8,412 nt of DNA from Candidatus Roizmanbacteria bacterium (lineage in GTDB: Bacteria > Patescibacteriota > Microgenomatia > UBA1406). The position numbers were made by a program, and so were the translations under genes. The notes below the pieces were generated by a model. The model was not told where the DNA came from. It did no database searches and worked only from the letters and a program-made list of their open reading frames with translations. Below, piece by piece: positions 1 to 4,950 of the stretch (its first letter is position 1; every line of letters starts with the position of its first letter). The stretch is taken from NCBI GenBank assembly GCA_024653645.1, contig JANLHK010000003.1:1-8412 (forward strand), written 5' to 3'.

Positions 1-177
1 GTAAAACTCTTGCTCAATTTTGCGCTTCTTATCCTTTGGTTCAATGCGGGCTACGCCACGGGCTATGCGCTTCCACATCTCTTGTGGTGTTTTCTCCACA
101 GGCTTACCATCTTTGTCCTTCACCGAATAACGATCCAAAAAAACCTTCTGAGAGATCCCATCTAAAGTCACTGCCAT
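1..177 (-). CDS. nrdJ: Adenosylcobalamin-dependent ribonucleotide reductase, N-terminal fragment
   Basis: Class II ribonucleotide reductase reduces ribonucleotides to deoxyribonucleotides with an adenosylcobalamin radical in the cytoplasm. Only the first 59 codons are present; the gene runs off the left edge. The visible part has the family's N-terminal pattern: a VFLDRY segment, a KDKDGKPVEKTPQEMW stretch (residues 18-33), then a basic RIARGVARIE helix. The ATG at 177 is the only sensible start, because an in-frame TGA lies four codons upstream. No Shine-Dalgarno sequence is visible. It lies 41 bp downstream of nrdR on the same strand, so the two probably share the NrdR-controlled transcript. 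The call rests on this short N-terminus plus the nrdR neighbour. A class I large subunit is less likely because these N-terminal phrases are typical of B12-dependent enzymes. None of the catalytic cysteines is in view. Confidence 0.82.
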   Translation of the reverse strand, partial: MAVTLDGISQKVFLDRYSVKDKDGKPVEKTPQEMWKRIARGVARIEPKDKKRKIEQEFY

Positions 178-218
178 AGCATTAAAAATTCAACTTATAA
201 TGGCCCGTTACACGCTCT

Positions 219-665
219 CTATAATAACTTTTTAAGCTCCCGCTCAAATTCCTCTACTTCTACAAAACGTTTGAACACTGACGCAAATCGAATGTAGGCT
301 ACTTTATCAATTTTTTTTAATTTTTGCGCAACTAAATTTCCGATAAATGAGCTCTGTATTTCCGTATTGTCCTGACGCCTCAGTTGCTCTTCAATCTCGT
401 CTGCCAACAGCTCAATTTGTACCCCCGTCACTTTTGTTTTTTCAAACGCCTTAATGATGCCCGACAGTAATTTTGAGCGATCGTACATATCGCGTCTACC
501 ATCACGCTTAATAACGACAATAGGTATCCGATCAACACGCTCATATGTCGTGTATCGTTTAGCGCATGAGCCGCATACCCGTCGACGACGCAACGCCGCT
601 CCATCCTCCGAAATGCGCGTCTCAACAACGTCGCTTTCTTGAAAACCGCAAAATGGGCATTTCAT
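219..665 (-). CDS. nrdR: Transcriptional repressor NrdR
   Basis: NrdR is a nucleotide-sensing repressor of ribonucleotide reductase genes that binds NrdR boxes when loaded with dATP/ATP. The 148-aa length is the usual one. An N-terminal zinc ribbon is complete, with C3 and C6 (CPFCG) and C31 and C34 (CGSC), followed by the conserved RRRR basic run at 26-29. An ATP-cone domain follows from about residue 49, opening with VIKRDGRR and YDRSKL. The family-typical segment VAYIRFASVFKRF lies near the C-terminus. The ATG at 665 gives the canonical MKCPFCG start. The gene sits between mrdA (stop 69 bp upstream) and the nrdJ start (41 bp downstream). A consensus-like promoter and a 16-bp NrdR-box palindrome lie directly upstream, so autoregulation together with nrdJ is expected. 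Confidence 0.97.
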   Translation of the reverse strand: MKCPFCGFQESDVVETRISEDGAALRRRRVCGSCAKRYTTYERVDRIPIVVIKRDGRRDMYDRSKLLSGIIKAFEKTKVTGVQIELLADEIEEQLRRQDNTEIQSSFIGNLVAQKLKKIDKVAYIRFASVFKRFVEVEEFERELKKLL

Positions 666-672
666 GTTAAAA

Positions 673-688
673 ACACTACTATTAGTGT
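673..688 (-). promoter_or_regulatory. NrdR box (operator) upstream of nrdR-nrdJ
   Basis: The minus-strand sequence ACACTAATAGTAGTGT is a palindrome with perfect 6-bp arms (ACACTA/TAGTGT) and a 4-bp centre. It matches the known NrdR box consensus acaCwAtATaTwGtgt at all arm positions, 12 of 16 overall; only the centre differs. It lies 8 bp before the nrdR ATG and downstream of the predicted -10 element, where bound NrdR would block transcription. NrdR boxes usually come as pairs about three helical turns apart; I see no second copy 31-32 bp to either side. Confidence 0.82.
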
Positions 689-699
689 GTCCCCTATTA

Positions 700-727
700 A
701 TTAAACCCTAAATGAAATCTTTGTCAA
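700..727 (-). promoter_or_regulatory. Sigma70-type promoter of nrdR-nrdJ
   Basis: On the minus strand a perfect -35 TTGACA (727-722) is followed after 16 bp by TTTAAT (705-700), a 5/6 match to the -10 consensus. The start site would fall near 693, giving a leader of roughly 28 nt that contains the NrdR box. The -35 lies only 7 bp after the mrdA stop codon, so nrdR-nrdJ is probably initiated here rather than only by read-through. Confidence 0.68.
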
Positions 728-734
728 GAGTATT

Positions 735-2258
735 TTATTGAGTAAAATAGACATCCAACACCGCTTTAGCAATGGGAGCAGCAACCGCTGAGCCTTCCCC
801 ACCGTGTTCCACCAATACCGTTATGGCAATGGTTGGATTGCCCGCAGGGGCGAATGCCGTAAACCAGGCGTGCGGGTCTTCTGTTTTTGCCGTGCTTTCG
901 GCTGTGCCTGTTTTACAGGCAACGCCAATTGATCGTCCTTGTACTTTGTAATTAAAAAACGGATAAGCCGTTCCACCGGTTGAACAGGCTGCACGCATAC
1001 CGGCACGTACCAACTGTAAATGCTCGGAGTTAAGCGAGTGTTGACTGCAGTCTAATTCCTGACCCTTTTCAAACACGTACGGGCACCAGGTACCGCCTGA
1101 GGCGATAAGGCTCGCCGATGAATGCACCTGCGTGGGACTGACTAATAAATATCCTTGGCCAATCGAAAGGTTGATGGTGTCGCCTAAATACCACTGTTCG
1201 CCAACGTGTTCACGCTTCCACGCATCATCAGGTAAGGTGGAGGGGGTTTGGGCAAAGAACGCATCCATGTCGGTTTTGTCATACCGAAACTGTTTGAGCC
1301 ACGATACTAATTTGTCTTCACCTCCCTGTATACCCAAGGTGTAGAAAAAAATATCGTTTGAACGGGCAATGGCTTTTTCCACATCAACCGATCCCTCTTT
1401 CCTACCATATTGCAGATAGTACCAATTACCAAATGAGGTGCCGCCTACTTCCAGTACACCGGTGTCTTCAACTATGGTGTATTCGTCAATCACCCCATCC
1501 TCAAGCGCACCAAGCGCATACATAGGTTTCACAACCGAACCCGGCGGGTAGGTACCGGATACCACACGGTTAAATAACGGCTGCAGGGGATCGGCGGCAT
1601 ATTCTCCATAGGCCCGTGGAGTATGAATAATGCGCTGCGGATCAAAGGCAGGAGATGAATAAAAAACCAGCACTTCGCCGGTAGTTGGATTGGTAGCCAA
1701 TACTGCTCCCTGTTTTCCCTTGAGCGCCCGCGCAGCAGCTTTTTGTAATTTCGTATCAAGCGTGAGATGAATGTCTTCACCTTTTTTGGGCTGCGTTACC
1801 GCCAAATCAACCTGCTCCTGCCCCTGCGCATTGGTCATGGCATAGCGCACCCCCGGTACACCTCTTAAACGACATTCATACATCCGTTCAAGGCCGTAGA
1901 CACCTACTAATTCATTTGATCGTGCTTTCACCGGACAGGTTCTGTCTTTTAAATTCTTATCACTGGGAAGACCCACATAGCCGATCACATGCGCATACAA
2001 TTCGTGATACGGATACTCACGCAAAAACGTATAGCGTTTGCTTTCGGTATTGGTGGTCAATAGTTCATTGTTGCGGTCATAGAACACACCCCGCGGCGCG
2101 GATATTTCTATCTGACGAATAGCATTGCTATCGGATAGGCGCTGGTAGTAGCTTGATGAAAAAACAGTTTTTTTAAGCAGCTCAACCACTAAAAAAGCGT
2201 AGGCTAATAGGATAATGCCAATTAAAATACGCGTGCGACCATCATAGAGCCCTTTCAT
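735..2258 (-). CDS. mrdA: Penicillin-binding protein 2 (peptidoglycan D,D-transpeptidase)
   Basis: This is a class B penicillin-binding protein that cross-links peptidoglycan at the outer face of the membrane. At 507 aa it is shorter than the roughly 600 residues common in model bacteria. One N-terminal membrane anchor spans about residues 11-29. The PBP-dimer region follows, with APRGVFYDRNN at 54-64 and the YGLE and RGVPG segments at 121-136. The transpeptidase domain carries all three active-site motifs: S241-V-V-K244, S300-N301-D302 and K449-T450-G451. SIGQG at 365-369 and HAWFTAFAP at 463-471 are typical of MrdA rather than FtsI. The ATG at 2258 precedes the anchor directly; no Shine-Dalgarno is visible. 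It lies 41 bp downstream of the recombinase-like gene on the same strand. An inverted repeat containing a TATACT -10-like hexamer lies just upstream. All catalytic residues are present, so it should be active. Confidence 0.94.
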   Translation of the reverse strand: MKGLYDGRTRILIGIILLAYAFLVVELLKKTVFSSSYYQRLSDSNAIRQIEISAPRGVFYDRNNELLTTNTESKRYTFLREYPYHELYAHVIGYVGLPSDKNLKDRTCPVKARSNELVGVYGLERMYECRLRGVPGVRYAMTNAQGQEQVDLAVTQPKKGEDIHLTLDTKLQKAAARALKGKQGAVLATNPTTGEVLVFYSSPAFDPQRIIHTPRAYGEYAADPLQPLFNRVVSGTYPPGSVVKPMYALGALEDGVIDEYTIVEDTGVLEVGGTSFGNWYYLQYGRKEGSVDVEKAIARSNDIFFYTLGIQGGEDKLVSWLKQFRYDKTDMDAFFAQTPSTLPDDAWKREHVGEQWYLGDTINLSIGQGYLLVSPTQVHSSASLIASGGTWCPYVFEKGQELDCSQHSLNSEHLQLVRAGMRAACSTGGTAYPFFNYKVQGRSIGVACKTGTAESTAKTEDPHAWFTAFAPAGNPTIAITVLVEHGGEGSAVAAPIAKAVLDVYFTQ

Positions 2259-2264
2259 ATGTAG

Positions 2265-2278
2265 GGGTAAGTATACCC
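2265..2278. repeat. Inverted repeat over the putative mrdA -10 region
   Basis: Five-bp perfect arms (GGGTA/TACCC) flank a 4-bp centre. Read on the minus strand, the repeat contains the -10-like hexamer TATACT (2275-2270), which ends 11 nt before the mrdA ATG. No good -35 hexamer is placed at 17 bp, so a promoter here is tentative. The repeat could equally be a small operator. The TTTGGGTATA string at its upstream edge recurs just before the 411-aa gene (5649-5658). Confidence 0.35.
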
Positions 2279-2299
2279 AAAAAAGCGAGGTAGAAAAGA

Positions 2300-3172
2300 T
2301 TAGAGCTCGTCTAAGCGGTAGCTTGAAGAAGGCTGTTCTGGTTTTACCAGATCGAGAAATGATTCAGTTGAAGACAAACGCTTATGACCCACTACTTTAG
2401 ATACATAGGCAATTGGGACACCCGCAGCCAGCTGGTGGGCAATAAAGGTATTGCGCAAATCGTTTACTTTCGCGTTTTCAATACCCACTTCCTTGAAGCA
2501 GCGGTCTACTACATTGCGAATATTGCGAATCAACAGTGGTTTTTTGTTCTTGGTGATGAACAAATGATCTTCCGTGTCAGTTTGGGGCCGCACGGTTAAA
2601 TATTCCTCGACCGAGGACTTAACCAGCTTATTCAGTTGAATTTCCCGGTTTTCATTTTTGCCATATTCGCGTACCACCAATACCTCACTTTTCATGTCCG
2701 ATAGTCTGATATTGGCCAGCTCTCCAATGCGGATGCCGGTCTGCAAGAACAACTCGATAATAGCGTAGGTTCGCTTGTCATTACGGGCATAATCGCGCAG
2801 TGCGCGGTATTCGAGTTTGCTTAAAATGCGGGGCTTGTTGTTCTCAAATCGGGGATGAGCAACATCAAGTGCCGGATTCACGGTCACGACGCTTTCACTT
2901 TTCAAAAATCGGTAAAAGGTTCTGATCGAATTAAGCTTTCGTGAGGCTGACTTTCGGGTATAACCGGTCGTAAGGAGTTCTTCAATAAATGACTGAATAT
3001 TCTCTTTTTTAACCTCTACAATAGCGCCCACTTGAACTTTAGCTAGGTACCCCAAAAATTGCTCTATATCCTTTTTATAGGCAACAATAGTGTAGCGAGA
3101 TTTGCCTTTGTCCTGTAGGTGTGCTATAAACTTATTCAGGTACTCACTGAATACAATATTATCCGTTTGCAT
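2300..3172 (-). CDS. XerC/XerD-like tyrosine recombinase family protein lacking the nucleophilic Tyr
   Basis: The protein has the two-domain layout of tyrosine recombinases: an N-terminal SAM-like core-binding domain (about residues 3-95 from the chosen start) and a C-terminal catalytic fold. Using numbering from the upstream in-frame ATG at 3208, R160 (TGIRIGEL) is Arg I, K184 fits the beta-hairpin lysine, R252 (DLR) is Arg II, and H275 (VVGHKRL) is the His/Trp position. The usual HxLRH motif reads N249-D-L-R252-N253. The nucleophile position, nine residues after H275, is F284 (TESF) instead of Tyr. It therefore looks unable to cleave DNA in the standard way. I start at 3172 (MQTDN, 290 aa) because the conserved domain begins there and a promoter overlaps the upstream alternative. 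It leads the minus-strand set with mrdA and diverges directly from the ftsB-like gene. An accessory DNA-binding role in chromosome segregation or division is inference only. Confidence 0.85.
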   Translation of the reverse strand: MQTDNIVFSEYLNKFIAHLQDKGKSRYTIVAYKKDIEQFLGYLAKVQVGAIVEVKKENIQSFIEELLTTGYTRKSASRKLNSIRTFYRFLKSESVVTVNPALDVAHPRFENNKPRILSKLEYRALRDYARNDKRTYAIIELFLQTGIRIGELANIRLSDMKSEVLVVREYGKNENREIQLNKLVKSSVEEYLTVRPQTDTEDHLFITKNKKPLLIRNIRNVVDRCFKEVGIENAKVNDLRNTFIAHQLAAGVPIAYVSKVVGHKRLSSTESFLDLVKPEQPSSSYRLDEL

Positions 3173-3550
3173 ATGGCCTATAATATCAAACCAAATAATA
3201 AAAAGCAATATACATTTTGGCCATTACTCTACGTTGTCTTCTTTTTCTTCGCCTCAACGCTGGCCGTCAGTATATTCCGACTCGGAAGCCAATATTATAC
3301 ACAGCGTCAAACGTTAGAGCAAAAAAAGAAAGAGGTGCAGGAGCAGCAAAAAGGAATCGAGCGCTACCAATTAATGATCAAACGTGCGCAAACCGATGAA
3401 TATATTGAGGAAGAAGCACGCCGGCTTGAGCTTGCCCGAGAAAATGAAACCGTGGTCGTGGGTGCATTTCCTACCCCGACTCCCAGCCCCACGCCGTTTG
3501 TTGACCGCACTCCCGTATACCGTCAATGGTACAATCTGTTTGAACCATGA
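3173..3550 (+). CDS. ftsB: Septum formation initiator family protein (FtsB/DivIC-like)
   Basis: FtsB/DivIC proteins are small bitopic membrane proteins that join FtsL and FtsQ/DivIB in the divisome. From the ATG at 3173 the product is 125 aa. It has a short cytoplasmic tail rich in Asn and Lys, one membrane segment at about residues 15-35, a Gln/Lys/Glu-rich coiled coil at about 40-70, then TDEYIEEEARRLELARENE at 74-92, the family's signature segment after the coiled coil. A PTPTPSPTP run (100-108) and an aromatic QWYNLF tail follow. An ATG at 3119 would add 18 residues but lies inside the recombinase-like gene and gives no family similarity. The stop overlaps the next start by ATGA, so translation is probably coupled to pduO. 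Family membership is supported; assignment to FtsB rather than FtsL is less certain. Confidence 0.82.
   Translation: MAYNIKPNNKKQYTFWPLLYVVFFFFASTLAVSIFRLGSQYYTQRQTLEQKKKEVQEQQKGIERYQLMIKRAQTDEYIEEEARRLELARENETVVVGAFPTPTPSPTPFVDRTPVYRQWYNLFEP
3180..3208 (-). promoter_or_regulatory. Promoter of the recombinase-like gene, likely leaderless
   Basis: On the minus strand TTGCTT (3208-3203) and TATTAT (3185-3180) are separated by exactly 17 bp. Only 7 nt lie between the -10 and the ATG at 3172, so transcription should begin at or next to the A of the start codon. The promoter lies inside the first codons of the divergent ftsB-like gene. It also argues against the upstream ATG at 3208, which would fall in the -35 element. 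Confidence 0.55.
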
Positions 3551-4044
3551 AAGTAACCACAAAAAAAGGCGATACCGGAACAACTACGCTCTTTAATCAG
3601 GCGGGCATACCAAAACATGATCCGCTTATTATGCTGATTGGCGAGAATGATGAGGTACAATCCTTCTTGGGTTTGCTCAAAACTACCCTCACAGAGCCTG
3701 TAATCCAAGCCTACCTGACCGATATACAACGTCACATCTATCAAATGATGGGAGAGCTTTCCCACGGCCCGGAGGTTCCCAGTAACCTACTGACACAATG
3801 GTTGACAGAACTTGAGGCACGCGAAGAAGTATTACTGACCCGTACCCCTATTGGCAACAAATTTATTATTCCGGGTGAAAACAAAACAGAAGCCTGGTGC
3901 CAGGTCGCCCGCACAGCAGTGCGCCGTTTAGAGCGCAACTACAGCCAGTACTCTGTCAATCATCCCGAGGTAAAAAGATTTATCCCCTACATTAACCGAC
4001 TTTCTGATTACCTGTTTATCCTGGGACGTTCCTATACGGTATGA
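3547..4044 (+). CDS. pduO: Cob(I)alamin adenosyltransferase, PduO type
   Basis: PduO-type enzymes transfer the adenosyl group of ATP to cob(I)alamin, making adenosylcobalamin in the cytoplasm. At 165 aa the protein is close to a single-domain PduO. The ATP-binding N-terminal motif TTKKGDTGTTTL lies at residues 4-15. An E-N-D-E segment at 33-36 corresponds to the usual DELN region. The conserved R126-R127-L-E129-R130 (RRxER) and N150-R151-L-S-D154-YLF (NRLSDxLF) motifs are intact. It overlaps the ftsB-like stop and the Nudix start by 4 bp each (ATGA), so it is the middle gene of an operon. No corrinoid synthesis gene is in the window. The likely consumer of its product is the B12-dependent ribonucleotide reductase at the left edge. 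Confidence 0.94.
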   Translation: MKVTTKKGDTGTTTLFNQAGIPKHDPLIMLIGENDEVQSFLGLLKTTLTEPVIQAYLTDIQRHIYQMMGELSHGPEVPSNLLTQWLTELEAREEVLLTRTPIGNKFIIPGENKTEAWCQVARTAVRRLERNYSQYSVNHPEVKRFIPYINRLSDYLFILGRSYTV

Positions 4045-4469
4045 GAATCGAAGTTTCAGCTGGTGGCATTGTATACAAAAAAACACCCCAAGGGCTACTC
4101 TGGCTGGTGGTGCAACACTCGTACCGCCATGATCATTGGGGATTCCCGAAAGGACATATCGGGGATATCCATAAGAACGAGCCCATAGAGGACGCTGCGC
4201 TACGGGAGGTTCGGGAAGAAGGCGGCATAGAAGCGCGAATTATAGCTCCAGTTTTACCTCCATCTCAGTATATCTATCGCTGGCAGGAGGAAATGATCAA
4301 CAAAAGCGTTCATTATTTTCTGATGGAATACGTGTCCGGCTCGACCGAAGACCATGATATCGAAATACAAGACGCACAGTTTTTGGATGCTGAAACCACC
4401 CTGAGCCGCTTGCGGTATAATAGTGATCGCCAGCAGTTCATAGCAGCACAGAAGCTCCTGCCGGAATAA
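4041..4469 (+). CDS. Nudix hydrolase
   Basis: Nudix enzymes hydrolyse nucleoside diphosphates linked to another group, using divalent metal bound by the Nudix helix. At 142 aa this is a single-domain member. The Nudix box is fully canonical, running from G41 through E47 to R55-E56-V-R-E59-E60-x-G62-I63, which fits GX5EX7REUXEEXGU. It is preceded by the usual GFPKGH segment (34-39). The N-terminal VSAGGIVYKK strand resembles small NUDT2/diadenosine-tetraphosphatase-like or MutT-like enzymes, but the substrate cannot be read from sequence. The start overlaps the pduO stop (ATGA). The TAA stop (4467-4469) is followed with no spacer by the first base of tRNA-Arg, so the mRNA end must be produced by tRNA processing or the transcript continues into the tRNAs. 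Confidence 0.93.
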   Translation: MRIEVSAGGIVYKKTPQGLLWLVVQHSYRHDHWGFPKGHIGDIHKNEPIEDAALREVREEGGIEARIIAPVLPPSQYIYRWQEEMINKSVHYFLMEYVSGSTEDHDIEIQDAQFLDAETTLSRLRYNSDRQQFIAAQKLLPE

Positions 4470-4541
4470 GCTTCCTTAGTTCAATGGACAGAATGGCGGT
4501 TTCCGGAACCGCAGATGGGCGTTCGATTCGCCCAGGGAGCA
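4470..4541 (+). tRNA. tRNA-Arg (anticodon CCG)
   Basis: A complete 72-nt cloverleaf: acceptor GCTTCCT/AGGGAGC (one G-T pair), D-stem GTTC/GAAT, anticodon stem GCGGT/ACCGC around loop TTCCGGA, 4-nt variable loop, T-stem GGGCG/CGCCC with TTCGATT loop, discriminator A. The anticodon CCG reads the Arg codon CGG. CCA is not encoded. It begins at the base after the Nudix stop codon and is 4 nt from the next tRNA, so it is probably excised from the operon transcript. Confidence 0.95.
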
Positions 4542-4545
4542 CAGC

Positions 4546-4617
4546 GCATCTGTAGCTCAGTGGTAGAGCACCACTCTTATAAAGTGGGGGTCCTTGGTTC
4601 GATCCCAAGCAGATGCA
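4546..4617 (+). tRNA. tRNA-Ile (anticodon UAU)
   Basis: A 72-nt cloverleaf with perfect acceptor GCATCTG/CAGATGC, D-stem GCTC/GAGC, anticodon stem CCACT/AGTGG around loop CTTATAA, 5-nt variable loop, T-stem CTTGG/CCAAG, discriminator A. The loop has U33 followed by UAU, which reads the Ile codon AUA. Most bacteria read AUA with a CAU tRNA whose C34 is converted to lysidine, so a genuine UAU isoacceptor is uncommon. CCA is not encoded. It ends 7 bp before the 3' end of the convergent HTH gene, with no visible terminator between. Confidence 0.93.
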
Positions 4618-4624
4618 CTCTTGT

Positions 4625-4846
4625 TCAGAGATTGCCTTCAAGAAGATCCACGATACTCACTCGAAGCGCCCGGGCAATGCGCTGCAATACTCGCAAGGTA
4701 GGGTTGGCTTTCCCTTGCTCTATGCGGCTCATGTAGGTTCGGTCCACTGCTGACACAAACGACAATTCCTCCTGTGATATGCGCTTCTTTTTACGCAATG
4801 CGGCTACGGTACTGCCCACTTTGCCATGCCAACCTCTTAATGACAT
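4625..4846 (-). CDS. Small Xre-family HTH transcriptional regulator
   Basis: A 73-aa protein made almost entirely of one Cro/C1-type helix-turn-helix domain (about residues 10-69). The pattern is VAALRKKKRISQEEL (14-28), a recognition region SAVDRTYMSRIEQGKANP (32-49), then TLRVLQRIARALRVSIVDLL (50-69). The RTYMSRIEQGK region is like that of the controller (C) proteins of restriction-modification systems and other short Xre repressors; no restriction or modification gene is present here. It is divergent from the 204-aa gene across 104 bp rich in palindromes, one of which sits in its own promoter, so autoregulation is likely. Its stop is 7 bp from the 3' end of the convergent tRNA-Ile. The target and biological role are unknown. 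Confidence 0.9.
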   Translation of the reverse strand: MSLRGWHGKVGSTVAALRKKKRISQEELSFVSAVDRTYMSRIEQGKANPTLRVLQRIARALRVSIVDLLEGNL

Positions 4847-4870
4847 AGGCCTAATACACCATATTGATAT

Positions 4871-4898
4871 ATCATAATCTACAGACTATAGTCTACAA
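4871..4898 (-). promoter_or_regulatory. Promoter of the HTH regulator with internal palindromic operator
   Basis: On the minus strand TTGTAG (4898-4893) and TATGAT (4876-4871, 5/6 match) are separated by 16 bp. The spacer holds most of the perfect 12-bp palindrome AGACTATAGTCT (4883-4894). A second perfect palindrome, TGATATATCA (4865-4874), overlaps the -10. The regulator could bind either and repress itself. The GACT..AGTC half-sites resemble the C-boxes of restriction-modification controllers, although the central spacing is 2 bp here rather than the usual 3. Confidence 0.5.
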
Positions 4899-4924
4899 TA
4901 AATGTAAATAAATACTTACAATTT

Positions 4925-4944
4925 TTGTATAGCTGGTATACAAT
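4925..4944 (+). promoter_or_regulatory. Inverted repeat and -10 of the 204-aa gene
   Basis: Perfect 7-bp arms TTGTATA (4925-4931) and TATACAA (4937-4943) surround GCTGG. The right arm contains the -10 candidate TACAAT (4939-4944), and a TG precedes the overlapping TATACA. Only 6 nt separate TACAAT from the ATG at 4951, predicting an essentially leaderless transcript. A weak -35 (CTTACA, 4915-4920) lies 16 bp from TATACA. The repeat could be an operator for the divergent HTH protein, but its sequence differs from the palindromes nearer that gene. Confidence 0.45.
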
Positions 4945-4950
4945 CCTGAT

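Noticed and set aside
3119..3172. Upstream start of the ftsB-like protein (18 extra residues)
   Set aside because: It lies wholly inside the recombinase-like coding sequence and adds nothing resembling the family; the ATG at 3173 gives a normal FtsB-sized product.
3173..3208. Upstream start of the recombinase-like protein (MLFIIWFDIIGH)
   Set aside because: The hydrophobic dozen residues are not part of the family, lie within the ftsB-like coding region and overlap the predicted promoter.
3547..4044. Link of PduO to a propanediol/microcompartment operon
   Set aside because: No diol dehydratase or shell protein genes are nearby; the reductase is the only visible likely user of adenosylcobalamin.
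4515..4736. Plus-strand reading frame over the tRNAs and the HTH gene
   Set aside because: It spans two tRNAs and the antisense of a well-supported HTH gene; a shadow frame.
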